The notes under the pieces are model-generated. The model was not told the DNA's origin. It ran no database searches and saw only the letters and a list, made by a program, of their open reading frames with translations. Positions 10,970 through 19,143 of a stretch of 64,000 nucleotides of DNA are shown piece by piece. The DNA comes from Burkholderiales bacterium Ga0077547 (GTDB lineage Bacteria; Pseudomonadota; Gammaproteobacteria; Burkholderiales; Burkholderiaceae_C). Position 1 is the first letter of the stretch, and every line of letters starts with the position of its first letter. The translations under genes and the position numbers were made by a program. Location of the stretch: assembly GCA_001464195.1 (NCBI GenBank), contig LNEY01000027.1:1-64000 (forward strand), read 5' to 3'.

Positions 10970-12163
10970 TCAGTCGTTGATCTCGTCGTACAGGTGCTCG
11001 GCCACCGCGAGCACCCGGGCGTCGTGGACGGCATAACCAATCTGCGGCCCGCGCAAGCCCTGTGCAGCAGCGCGCTTGGCAACGGCGCCCGCATCGACCC
11101 CCGCACCGCGCGCCCGCGCCAGACGCCATCGCGCGAACGATGGAGATGACCAGCGCTCGGCACCGGAGTCTTCGGCGTGCGCAATGCACTCGCAGGCTTG
11201 CAGCAGCAGCTCGAATCGCTCGGACCGACGCCAGGCATCGCAGCGGTCGAGCAGCTGGACCCGTTGTTCGGCATCCGTCGCCGCTCTTGAGCACACCGCA
11301 TCACACTCCCGCAGCGCCAGTTCGGCCACTTCGCGGGACTCGCCCGGAATGCGCCAGCGTTCGCACCAGGCAGACAGCGCAGCAAGGCTGTTGTCTGGCA
11401 GGGCCACTTGACCAGGCCTGCTGAGGCCCATGGCAACGACTGCGAAACGCGCCGGCAGCGGCAAGGCCTGCTGTGCGGCCAGATCGATGGCTGCCCGCCA
11501 TCGGATGGCCGCTGGCTCCGTGGATACCCAGGCCGGTTGCAATTCTGGCATCAGCCTCGCCAGTGCACCGCTGTGTTGCAGCACATCGAACATCCGTGAA
11601 GGCTGTGCTTCCATCAGACCGCGTGACAGCTCTTGCCAGACCCGTTCGGCGACCAGCGCATCGACCTCACCGGCGCTCACCATGCGCTGCATCAGCGCGT
11701 GCGTCTCGGGGGCCACCTCGAAATCGACGAAGCGTGCTGCAAAGCGCGCCACCCGCAGGATGCGCACTGGATCCTCGGCAAACGCCGGCGACACATGGCG
11801 CAGCACGCGCGCCTGCAGATCGTGCTGCCCGCCATAGGGGTCGATGATCCGGCCGGTTTCGTCCTGCGCCATCGCGTTGATCGTCAGATCCCGTCGCTGC
11901 AGATCCTCTTCCAGGGTGACGCCCGGGTCAGCGTGGAAAACGAAGCCGTGGTAGCCCGGCGCGGTCTTACGCTCGGTACGGGCGAGCGCGTACTCCTGCT
12001 TGGTGAGCGGGTGCAAAAACACCGGGAAGTCTCGACCCACCGGAACGTAACCCGCGGCGCGCATGGCTTCGGGCGTCGCGCCGGTGACCACCCAATCGAC
12101 ATCACTGTCTGGTCGCCCGAGCAGCGCATCACGCACTGCGCCACCGACTTTCCAGGCCTTCAT
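10970..12163 (-). CDS. cca: CCA tRNA nucleotidyltransferase
   Basis: Adds or repairs the 3' CCA end of tRNAs in the cytoplasm without a template. The class II signature is clear: VGGAVRDALLG at the start, the catalytic acidic pair in SDVDWVVTG, then the RRDLTINAMA motif and the DPVRILRVARFAARF segment. Length is 397 residues. In the bacterial enzymes with an extra HD phosphohydrolase domain, a PEID-x-H and VHDLGK pattern follows; here the matching region reads VAMGLSR and the His/Asp residues are missing, so only the nucleotidyltransferase activity is expected. It is the last gene of a probable minus-strand operon slt-SDR-cca, 24 bases after the SDR stop. Confidence 0.93.
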   Translation of the reverse strand: MKAWKVGGAVRDALLGRPDSDVDWVVTGATPEAMRAAGYVPVGRDFPVFLHPLTKQEYALARTERKTAPGYHGFVFHADPGVTLEEDLQRRDLTINAMAQDETGRIIDPYGGQHDLQARVLRHVSPAFAEDPVRILRVARFAARFVDFEVAPETHALMQRMVSAGEVDALVAERVWQELSRGLMEAQPSRMFDVLQHSGALARLMPELQPAWVSTEPAAIRWRAAIDLAAQQALPLPARFAVVAMGLSRPGQVALPDNSLAALSAWCERWRIPGESREVAELALRECDAVCSRAATDAEQRVQLLDRCDAWRRSERFELLLQACECIAHAEDSGAERWSSPSFARWRLARARGAGVDAGAVAKRAAAQGLRGPQIGYAVHDARVLAVAEHLYDEIND

Positions 12164-12187
12164 CGGTGACAGCGAGCAGGTGATCGG

Positions 12188-13177
12188 TCAGCGGCCGCGC
12201 ACGCCGGCCCGCAGGGCGTCCAGCCGGGCCACACCGGCACGGTGCTGCAGCAGCGCGGTCATCACGCCTTCCATCGCGGCAGGCTGGATGCCGAAGGCTT
12301 CGAGGCCGGGGAAGTCACCGCTGAGCACATTCGGCACGCGCATCGAATCGAGGTTGTCCGCCGACATCAGCGGCTCGCCTGGCAACCAGCCCATCACCGT
12401 CGCCTGCAGCCTGGCGATGCCATCGGGCAGCGCAATGATCGGCCGCTCATGCCCTGCGCATCGGCCTGCAAAGCGAACCAGATGCTCCAGCGTGTAGACC
12501 CCTGGACCACCGCACTCGACGGTCTGTCCGATTGACGTGGGTTCGTCGAGTGCACTCACGATCGCTGTGGCCACGTCTTCGACCCACACCGGCTGGAACT
12601 GCGCCGTGGCACCTGCCAGCGGCATCACCGGCGCCATCGCCTGCAGCCGGGCAAACAGGTTCAGGAACCGATCGTGCGCACCAAAAATGACCGAAGGCCG
12701 CAACAAGGTCAGGTCCAGCCCCGCGGCACGCAAGACCGACTCGCCTGCTGCTTTCGAGCGCAGGTAGTGCGATGGCGCATCGGCGTCTGCACCCAGCGCG
12801 CTGACATGCACCACGCGCTTCACGCCACTGACCCGGCAGGCGGCGACCAGTTGACGTGGCAGATCGACGTGGGCGCGCTGAAATTCAGCCGCGCTGCCGT
12901 GCAGGATGGCGATCAGGTTGATGACCGCATCGCAGCCGGTGAGCAGATGCACCAGCTCCACCTCGCTGTGCACGTCGGCCTGAACCAGTTCGACGGTGGG
13001 CAGTGTGCGCAGATGAGGGGCGCGGTGGGGGCGACGGCTGGGCACGACGATGCGGCCGCCCGCGCCCCCCGAGCGTTCGACGAGCTTCTCGCAGACGCTG
13101 CGTCCGACGAAGCCGCTGCCGCCCAGGACCAGAATGTTCGACACGCGTGGCTTCACCTCGGGTTGCGATGCGTTCAT
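12188..13177 (-). CDS. NAD(P)-binding epimerase-like protein, complex I NDUFA9 type
   Basis: Atypical short-chain dehydrogenase/reductase of 329 residues. The N-terminal Rossmann motif is GGSGFVGRSV. The catalytic region reads VHVSALGADADAPSHYLRSKAAGE, in which the usual Tyr-x3-Lys becomes YLRSK, so Tyr and Lys are kept. The GD-I-like part (DAVINLIAILHG) and VWVEDVATAI match proteins called complex I NDUFA9 subunit family or epimerase. The true role in bacteria is not settled; quinone or nucleotide-sugar metabolism has been suggested. The start at 13177 fits the Rossmann fold; the frame stays open upstream into slt but without family sequence. It lies between slt (31 bases upstream) and cca (24 bases downstream). 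Confidence 0.82.
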   Translation of the reverse strand: MNASQPEVKPRVSNILVLGGSGFVGRSVCEKLVERSGGAGGRIVVPSRRPHRAPHLRTLPTVELVQADVHSEVELVHLLTGCDAVINLIAILHGSAAEFQRAHVDLPRQLVAACRVSGVKRVVHVSALGADADAPSHYLRSKAAGESVLRAAGLDLTLLRPSVIFGAHDRFLNLFARLQAMAPVMPLAGATAQFQPVWVEDVATAIVSALDEPTSIGQTVECGGPGVYTLEHLVRFAGRCAGHERPIIALPDGIARLQATVMGWLPGEPLMSADNLDSMRVPNVLSGDFPGLEAFGIQPAAMEGVMTALLQHRAGVARLDALRAGVRGR

Positions 13178-13208
13178 CGGCAGTTGAATACGTCTGGATT
13201 CTGCGCGG

Positions 13209-15293
13209 TCACGGCAAATCCCGGTCCGCACTGGCGATGGCCGGATCGCGCGGACCGATCGACTCGCCCAGACGCGCCGACAACGAAACCGATTCGTTGC
13301 CCAGCAAGGCCGCGTAATAGGCGGCGTTCGACAGCACTTTCTTGACGTAGTCCCGCGTCTCGGAGAACGGAATGTTCTCGGCCCAGGCGGCTGGGTCCAG
13401 GAGCGGGCCTTCTCGCCAGCGCCGAGACCGGCTGGGTCCGGCGTTGTAGGCCGCGGCGGCCAGCGGCTGGGAGCCCGCAAAGTCATCAAGCACCAGCTTC
13501 AGGTAGCCGGTGCCCAGGGTCAGGTTGACGTCGCGGTCGGTGATGAGCTCGTGGCTGTAGTCCAGGCCGATCTTGCGCGCCGTCCAGCGCGCGGTGGCTG
13601 GCATCACCTGCATCAGGCCGGAGGCCCCCACGCCTGAGCGCGCGTCGATGATGAAGCGCGACTCCTGCCGGATCAGCCCGTAGACATAGGCCACATCGAG
13701 CCCGATGGCTTGGGTGCGCGCCAGCACCTGCTCGCGAAACGGCATCGGGAATCGCTGCTGCATGTCGACCACGCTGCGGGTGCGCTCGCTGGTGTTGATG
13801 CAGCGGTCCCAGATCTCACGGTCGCAGGCCCGCTGCGCCGCGGCCAGCAGTTCCCGGTCACCCAGGGTGCGCACGCTGAAATTCCATTCGCGCACCCCCT
13901 CGCTGCGCAGCCCCATGCCGATCAGCTGCAGTGCTCGGCTCAGCCCGGGATCACGGGCCGCGGCGTCGCGTTCGGCGCTGGTGAGGGCCGCGGGCCGAGG
14001 CGGCAGCAAAACGGGCAAGCCCAGTTGCTCACTGGCCAGGGTGCCGTAAAAGTGCCATTGGCCGGCGATGCTGGCGAGCATCTCGCGCGCCTGGATTCGA
14101 AGCGCCTCGCCGTCTTGCGAGTCCATCGCCAGCACCTGCAGACCGCGTGCCTTCCAGTAGACCCAAGCCGGGTCTCGCTGCTCGGCCGGGCTCATCGCGT
14201 TGACGCCCTGGATCACCTGCTGCCAGCGGCCTGCGCCTTGGTTGGCACGCAGCGCGGCCCGCACCTTCCAGGCGTACGTGTCGTCCGACCAGGGGTTGTC
14301 GCCTTCGTCGTTGCGGGCCAGTCGCTCGGCGCGCTGGAATTGATCGGGTGCATCGCTCGACAAGCGCTGCGCCGATTGCCTGGCCGTGGCGGCCCAGGCC
14401 CAGGCGGCCAGGTCGGCGGGCAAGGCGCGCTCCCAGCGCTTGGTGAGCGCATCGGCTGCCGCATCGGGGTCGGTGGCGGCCAACCGCGCCAGCGCCAGCG
14501 TCGCCAGCTCGGCGTTGCTGCGACCCGCAGCCCGCGCCTTGCGAGACAGGTACTTCGCGGGCGCGTCGATCAGGGACTGCACCGCCTTGTCGGCTTTCGG
14601 GTCGTTGCTGCCCTGGGCGATCGCCACTGCCTGAATCACCGCGCGGTGGCGGTTGATTTCCATGGCCAGGCGCGCCTTGCGCCATGCGTCGGCTGGCTTG
14701 AACACGCCAGCAGACCGCAGCGTGCGCGCCAGCAGTGCGCAACCGTCGTCCGCATCGCGCTGCGCGGCCCAGGCGCTGCGCGCGGCGTCCCGCACCTCCT
14801 TGCCGGCCAGGTGGTCGGTGACCAGCGCATAGCAGCTGACTTCGCGGTCATCGTTCAGTTTGAAACGCGGGTAGTCGATGACGAAATTCGCCCAGTCGCG
14901 GCGACGGCCCAGCTCCAGCAGCCAGTCGTTGCGCAACCGGTCTTCGACATAGGTGCCGCCCCAGCGGCTGTAGAACACGTCGAGATCGACCTGTTGCAGC
15001 TCCGCCAGCCGCACATTGGCGTCCCAGTAGGCCACCCACATCGCCAGTGGGTGCTGCGCCTGCGCGGTGGCATCGCGCAATGTGGCCAGTCGCACTCGAT
15101 CGCGTTTGCGGAAGGCGTCGCGGGCCTCCAGCAGCGGTTCGGCGGCGATCTCTGACGACGGTGCCTGGGCCGTGACCCCCGTGCTGACCAGCGCGCCCAG
15201 CGCCAGCGCCATCAGCAGGGCGCATCGGCGCCTGCCGCGGCCACCGCGGCCTCGTGCGGTAAAACCCTCTGCCAACCCTGTGCATCCACTCAT
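13209..15293 (-). CDS. slt: Soluble lytic murein transglycosylase (Slt70-like)
   Basis: Periplasmic enzyme that cleaves the MurNAc-GlcNAc bond of peptidoglycan to give 1,6-anhydro ends. It has 694 residues. An Arg-rich stretch and a hydrophobic core ending in VTAQA form a signal peptide (about residues 15-45), followed by a long alpha-helical solenoid. The C-terminal catalytic domain has LIRQESRF with the catalytic Glu near residue 544, then GLMQVMPATA, and AAYNAGPSRSRRW. The start at 15293 has AGAGG about 8 bases upstream. Its ATG overlaps by two bases the ATG of the divergent cyclo-ligase gene (shared CATG). It heads the slt-SDR-cca group and complements Mpl, encoded at 59-60 kb, in wall turnover. 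Confidence 0.93.
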   Translation of the reverse strand: MSGCTGLAEGFTARGRGGRGRRRCALLMALALGALVSTGVTAQAPSSEIAAEPLLEARDAFRKRDRVRLATLRDATAQAQHPLAMWVAYWDANVRLAELQQVDLDVFYSRWGGTYVEDRLRNDWLLELGRRRDWANFVIDYPRFKLNDDREVSCYALVTDHLAGKEVRDAARSAWAAQRDADDGCALLARTLRSAGVFKPADAWRKARLAMEINRHRAVIQAVAIAQGSNDPKADKAVQSLIDAPAKYLSRKARAAGRSNAELATLALARLAATDPDAAADALTKRWERALPADLAAWAWAATARQSAQRLSSDAPDQFQRAERLARNDEGDNPWSDDTYAWKVRAALRANQGAGRWQQVIQGVNAMSPAEQRDPAWVYWKARGLQVLAMDSQDGEALRIQAREMLASIAGQWHFYGTLASEQLGLPVLLPPRPAALTSAERDAAARDPGLSRALQLIGMGLRSEGVREWNFSVRTLGDRELLAAAQRACDREIWDRCINTSERTRSVVDMQQRFPMPFREQVLARTQAIGLDVAYVYGLIRQESRFIIDARSGVGASGLMQVMPATARWTARKIGLDYSHELITDRDVNLTLGTGYLKLVLDDFAGSQPLAAAAYNAGPSRSRRWREGPLLDPAAWAENIPFSETRDYVKKVLSNAAYYAALLGNESVSLSARLGESIGPRDPAIASADRDLP

Positions 15294-15864
15294 GTCCGAA
15301 ACCTCTGTTACTGCGATCACCGCCGCCCGTGCCGAGCAGCGGGTCCGCCTGTTGGCGGCGCGTGCTGCGTTCGCGGCCGATGCTTCCGCGCAGTCACAGC
15401 TGGCGACCCATCTTATGTCGGTGTTGCGGCAGCTCGTTCCCGAAAGACTCGGGATTTACAGCGCAGTTCGATCTGAATTCGATGTCGCCCCGGTGTGCCT
15501 CGCCGAACCTGATCTGATCCACACCCCACTGGCCCTGCCGTTTTCGTCGTTGGCGCCTCGTCGGATGGAGTTCCGGCACTGGGACCGCCTGCCGCTGAGC
15601 CAGCGTGACGAATGCGGGATCCTGGCGTCTGACGGCCCCGTGGTCGTGCCCGATGTGGTGCTGGCGCCGTGCGTGGGTTACACCGCTTCCGGCTGGCGAC
15701 TGGGCTATGGCGGTGGCTATTTCGACCGCTGGATGGCGGAGCACCCCCACGCCACCGTGGTCGGCGTGGCGTGGTCCGTGGGCGAGATCGACGAGACCCT
15801 CTGGCATCCGCAGCCGCACGACCGGGCGCTCGCCTGCGTGGTGACCGAGCGCGGCGTGGTGTGA
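15292..15864 (+). CDS. 5-formyltetrahydrofolate cyclo-ligase
   Basis: Converts 5-formyltetrahydrofolate to 5,10-methenyltetrahydrofolate with ATP, returning stored folate to one-carbon metabolism. It has 190 residues, the usual size. The N-terminal Arg-rich helix, the LPFSSLAPRRMEFRHW strand pair and the signature VLAPCVGYTASGWRLGYGGGYFDRW are present; LGYGGGYFDR is the family's ATP/folate motif. The ATG at 15292 overlaps the start of slt on the other strand, and no clear Shine-Dalgarno precedes it, so the start is only moderately sure. A second, diverged homologue follows 79 bases later on the same strand. Confidence 0.88.
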   Translation: MSETSVTAITAARAEQRVRLLAARAAFAADASAQSQLATHLMSVLRQLVPERLGIYSAVRSEFDVAPVCLAEPDLIHTPLALPFSSLAPRRMEFRHWDRLPLSQRDECGILASDGPVVVPDVVLAPCVGYTASGWRLGYGGGYFDRWMAEHPHATVVGVAWSVGEIDETLWHPQPHDRALACVVTERGVV

Positions 15865-15943
15865 GTGTCCAGGGCTCTCCGTATTCCCACGCTGCGTCTC
15901 GGGCCACAGCCCGGTTTGCGGCATCGTCTTGCACAATCCGGGC

Positions 15944-16534
15944 ATGAGCACATCCGTTATCCCCGATCCGGCGGCACCCGATGAACGCGCTGCTCAACGC
16001 ACCAAGCTGATCGCTGCCCGCCAGGCTTTGCCTGATCGCCTGGAGCGCGCGGTGCAACTGCAAAGCGTGCTGCGTGTCTGGCTGGTGCGCCGCGACGAAA
16101 AGACCATCGGAGGCTACTGGCCGATCAAGGGCGAGTTCGATCCGCTGCCCGCGCTGTACCGCTGGTCCGAGGGCAACGAAGAGCGTCGCATCGGATTGCC
16201 CGTGGTCGACAAGACCGTCGGCGCGCTGCAATTCCATGTCTGGTTCCCGGGCTGCCCAATGGAACGCGACGCCTACGACATCCCCAAGCCTAAAGGCACC
16301 GAGACCTTCGCGCCGCAAATGGTGCTGATGCCCTGTGTCGGCTACGGACCCGGTGGCGTGCGTCTCGGCTATGGAGGCGGCTTCTACGACCGCACCGTGG
16401 GTGAACTGACCCCGCGGCCCTATACCGTGGGCCTGTGTTACTCCAACGGTTTCCTTCCGTTCCTGCGGGCTCGCCCCGAGGACCTGCCTCTCGATGCGTT
16501 GCTGACCGACGACGGCGTCGTCTGGGAACGCTGA
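15944..16534 (+). CDS. Second 5-formyltetrahydrofolate cyclo-ligase family protein
   Basis: Homologue of the preceding gene, 196 residues, with the same signature in the form MPCVGYGPGGVRLGYGGGFYDR. An N-terminal helix with basic residues (RTKLIAARQALPDR) and IGGYWPIKGEFDPLPAL match the family, where the second corresponds to the substrate pocket. Its middle part carries an insertion not seen in the first copy (VWFPGCPMERDAYDIPKPKG). The two copies are clearly diverged, not a recent tandem duplication, so they may have different substrates or roles. ATG at 15944 is chosen because the family match begins there. A 19-base gap leads to the next small gene, suggesting cotranscription. Confidence 0.85.
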   Translation: MSTSVIPDPAAPDERAAQRTKLIAARQALPDRLERAVQLQSVLRVWLVRRDEKTIGGYWPIKGEFDPLPALYRWSEGNEERRIGLPVVDKTVGALQFHVWFPGCPMERDAYDIPKPKGTETFAPQMVLMPCVGYGPGGVRLGYGGGFYDRTVGELTPRPYTVGLCYSNGFLPFLRARPEDLPLDALLTDDGVVWER

Positions 16535-16553
16535 ACGCACCCCGGAGCATCCC

Positions 16554-16958
16554 ATGGCTGTTGGTTGGCTCACCGCGCTGAAGGTCATTCCCTGGGCCGA
16601 CGTCATCGAGGCCGCGCCGGGTCTGGCCAAGAGTGCCAAGGGATTTTTCAAGCGCACGCAGGAGAGCGTGCCGCCGGTAGCCGACGCCGCGCCGATGCCA
16701 CCGAGCAGCGGCGCTGCTGATGATTCGATGGCGCAGGCGCTGCATCGCATCTCCGCGCTTGAGTCCCGCCTCGCGCAAACCACCGAGCGCCAGCAGGCCG
16801 CGGCCGCGCTGATCGATTCACTGGCTTCGCAGAACGCTCGACTGGTCGAAGCCGTCGATGCGCTGGACAAGCGCTGCCAGGGGCTGAAGCTGGCGCTCGG
16901 CTTGGTGGCCGTGGTGGCGGTGGGCGCCCTGGTCTGGGTGGCTGCCATCGCGCGCTGA
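16554..16958 (+). CDS. Small tail-anchored coiled-coil protein of unknown function
   Basis: I do not recognise this 134-residue protein. It starts with a mildly hydrophobic stretch (LTALKVIPWADVIEAAPGLA) and a Pro/Ala-rich linker. A heptad-like helix follows (about residues 62-108, with ISALESRLAQTTERQQAAAALIDS among its repeats) and a single C-terminal membrane segment (LALGLVAVVAVGALVWVAAI). No cysteine cluster or catalytic motif is visible apart from one Cys just before the membrane segment. It would sit in the inner membrane with its coiled coil in the cytoplasm. It lies between the second cyclo-ligase gene and a ferredoxin gene, each less than 20 bases away, so it is probably in one transcript with them. 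Confidence 0.7.
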   Translation: MAVGWLTALKVIPWADVIEAAPGLAKSAKGFFKRTQESVPPVADAAPMPPSSGAADDSMAQALHRISALESRLAQTTERQQAAAALIDSLASQNARLVEAVDALDKRCQGLKLALGLVAVVAVGALVWVAAIAR

Positions 16959-16969
16959 GGTCAGGGTCG

Positions 16970-17290
16970 ATGTCGCCCGGCTCGGTGGTCGACATCGTCA
17001 TCGAGCCGCAGGGCTGGCACTTCGAAGCCCAGTGCGGGCTGTCTCTGGTGGAGTCGGCACGCGCAGCCGGGATCGTGCTGCCCACCTCCTGCCGCAACGG
17101 CACCTGCCGCGCCTGTCTGTGCCGCGTGCTCCGTGGTCGCGTGCGTCACCTGATCGAATGGCCAGGCCTCAGTGCGGAGGAAAAGCGGGAGGGCTGCATC
17201 CTGCCGTGCGTGGCCACGCCAGAGACCGCGCTGCACATCGAGGCGCCGAAGGCGTTTCGTGCGCCGGAGCCGCCGCCCCCGTCGACCTGA
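16970..17290 (+). CDS. 2Fe-2S plant-type ferredoxin
   Basis: Small electron carrier of 106 residues. The cysteine pattern is C-x4-C-x2-C (SCRNGTCRACLC) with a fourth Cys about 37 residues later (GCILPCVATPE), the plant/vertebrate-type [2Fe-2S] arrangement. An N-terminal beta strand precedes it and a short Pro-rich tail ends it. No reductase domain is attached and no partner oxygenase lies nearby, so its partner is unknown. It begins 11 bases after the small coiled-coil membrane protein and converges with the PPK2 gene. I see no terminator in the 19-base gap. Confidence 0.85.
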   Translation: MSPGSVVDIVIEPQGWHFEAQCGLSLVESARAAGIVLPTSCRNGTCRACLCRVLRGRVRHLIEWPGLSAEEKREGCILPCVATPETALHIEAPKAFRAPEPPPPST

Positions 17291-17309
17291 GCGGCGGCGC
17301 CCGGGCGGG

Positions 17310-18155
17310 CTACTCGATCTTCAGCTTCGCGAGCGCCGGGTCCGCTGGTGGCGGCTGCAGCTTCAAGTCGCGCAACGCCCGCACCACCAGCGAGGCAATC
17401 ATCAGGTTGCGGTGCGTCTTGGAATCGGCTGGCACCACGGTCCACGGTGCCCAGGACGTTCCGGTGGCCGAGATCGCGGCGGCGTAGGCGTCCTGGTACG
17501 CGTCCCACTGTTTGCGCACCGCCAGATCGCCCAGGCTGAATTTCCAGTTCTTGGCCGGGTCGTCAATGCGCTCCTGCAGCCGCACCCGTTGCTCATCCTT
17601 CGAGATGTGCAGCATGAACTTCAGCACCACGGTGCCGGTCTCGGTCAGCAACCGCTCGAAGTCATTGATCTGTGCAAAGCGCTGTGCTGTCTGCTCAGCG
17701 GTGATCCAGCCGTTGACCACCGGTACCAGCACATCTTCGTAGTGGCTGCGGTTGAACACCACGATCTCACCGGCGGCTGGCACGCGCTGATGGATGCGCC
17801 ACAGGTAGTCATGTGCCCGCTCGTACTCGGTGGGTGCCTTCCAGCCCACCGCATGCACGCCCAGTGGCGTGGTGCTGCTGAACACGCCGCGCACCGTGCC
17901 ATCCTTTCCACTGGTGTCCAGCCCCTGGAGCACGACGAGAAGGCTCTGCTTGCGGTGGGCGTAGAGCAGGTTCTGCAGTTCGTCCACTTCGAGCGCGAGG
18001 GCGGCCAGTGCGGCCTTGTCCTGGGACTTGTCACCGCTGGAGTACGGCTTGGCGCCCGGGTCGACGCGCTTGAGGTCGAAGGGCTTGCCCTTGCCAGCGC
18101 TGTTGTGGCGGTACGCAGCAAGATCGATGTCGCGCTTGTCGGGCGTTGCAGGCAT
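17310..18155 (-). CDS. Polyphosphate kinase 2 family protein
   Basis: Transfers phosphate between inorganic polyphosphate and nucleotides in the cytoplasm. It is a single-domain PPK2 of 281 residues. The Walker-A-like GLDTSGKDGTVRGV, the FSSTTPLGVHAVGWKAPT stretch, the FNRSHYEDVLVPVV motif and the basic lid region (ISKDEQRVRLQERI) are all present. Whether it prefers NMP, NDP or either cannot be decided here. The start at 18155 gives the family N-terminus; an open extension upstream is Arg/Pro-rich and unlike the family. It is divergent from coaX, with 166 bases between them that show no clear promoter. Confidence 0.9.
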   Translation of the reverse strand: MPATPDKRDIDLAAYRHNSAGKGKPFDLKRVDPGAKPYSSGDKSQDKAALAALALEVDELQNLLYAHRKQSLLVVLQGLDTSGKDGTVRGVFSSTTPLGVHAVGWKAPTEYERAHDYLWRIHQRVPAAGEIVVFNRSHYEDVLVPVVNGWITAEQTAQRFAQINDFERLLTETGTVVLKFMLHISKDEQRVRLQERIDDPAKNWKFSLGDLAVRKQWDAYQDAYAAAISATGTSWAPWTVVPADSKTHRNLMIASLVVRALRDLKLQPPPADPALAKLKIE

Positions 18156-18247
18156 GGCGGGGCGGCGTTGAGGCCGACGCAGGCGGCGGGGGTGCATACC
18201 AGTGTAGTGCCCGGCTGGACGAGGGTTTGCCGTCACAATCGCCGCCG

Positions 18248-18325
18248 ATGAAACGCATGCGCCACGCTGAGGCTCTCAGGCCGCTGTCGACTCCGCCGAT
18301 CGCGGAATTCGGGGTGCGCGCATGA
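18248..18325 (+). CDS. Possible 25-codon leader frame coupled to coaX
   Basis: A 25-residue frame starting ATG-AAA-CGC ends in a TGA that overlaps the coaX ATG as ATGA. It has no recognisable homology. In related bacteria birA often precedes coaX with such an overlap, so this could be a relic of that arrangement, a coupling leader, or chance. Confidence 0.25.
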   Translation: MKRMRHAEALRPLSTPPIAEFGVRA

Positions 18326-19092
18326 GCTTTCTGGCTGTCGATGTCGGCAACACGCGGCTGAAGTGGGCGCTCTATGACGCGGCCCGGCCCGGGGCCGAAC
18401 TGCTGTCCCAGGGGGCTGTGTTCCTGGAGACGGTCGACCAGCTGGCCGACACCGAATGGAAGTCGATCCCCGCGCCGTCCGCCATGCTGGGCTGTGTGGT
18501 GGCCGGCGAGGGCGTCAAGCGACGCGTGTCGGAACAGATCGAAGACCTGTGGAACCTGGAACCGCGCTGGGTGGTGTCTACCGCGCAGGCGGCAGGGGTG
18601 CGCAATGGCTACGACCACCCGAACCGCCTGGGCACCGACCGCTGGGTGGCACTGATCGCGGCGCGCCAGCGGGTGCTGGCCACAGGCCAGCCCCGTGCTG
18701 CGTTGGTGGTGATGGTGGGCACTGCGGTGACCGTCGATGCGCTCGACGCCGACGGCCAGTTCATCGGCGGGCTGATCCTGCCCGGCTTCGGGCTCATGCT
18801 GCGTGCGCTGGAGATGGGCACGGCCGGGTTGAAGGCGCCCACCGGTGAGGTCGTCGACTTTCCCACCCACACCAGCGACGCACTGATGAGTGGTGGCGCG
18901 CACGCCATTGCCGGCGCCATCGAGCGCACGCACCGCCGATTGCTGGCCCGCGCCGGCCATGCCCCGCTGTTGCTGATGACCGGTGGTGCGGCGGTGAAGC
19001 TCGCGCCGATCACCGATTTGCCGTTCGAGACCGTCGACACATTGCTCTTCGAAGGCCTGCTGACGCTGCAATCGCAGCGTGTGGTCGGTTGA
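18322..19092 (+). CDS. coaX: Type III pantothenate kinase
   Basis: Phosphorylates pantothenate in the first step of coenzyme A synthesis and belongs to the ASKHA fold. It has 256 residues. The ATP phosphate-binding loop [11 protein letters not shown] is at the N-terminus; the substrate and catalytic region [20 protein letters not shown] contains the Asp of GTDR. A second phosphate loop region reads [21 protein letters not shown], and the TGGAA adenosine motif is near the end ([10 protein letters not shown]). Type III enzymes need a monovalent cation and are not feedback-inhibited by CoA. birA, a common upstream neighbour, is not here; a 25-codon frame overlaps the start. Confidence 0.93.
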   Translation: MSFLAVDVGNTRLKWALYDAARPGAELLSQGAVFLETVDQLADTEWKSIPAPSAMLGCVVAGEGVKRRVSEQIEDLWNLEPRWVVSTAQAAGVRNGYDHPNRLGTDRWVALIAARQRVLATGQPRAALVVMVGTAVTVDALDADGQFIGGLILPGFGLMLRALEMGTAGLKAPTGEVVDFPTHTSDALMSGGAHAIAGAIERTHRRLLARAGHAPLLLMTGGAAVKLAPITDLPFETVDTLLFEGLLTLQSQRVVG

Positions 19093-19143
19093 CGATCCGG
19101 CCATGGCGCAGACTTCAAGCCCAGCCCCCGCGAGGACCGACCC

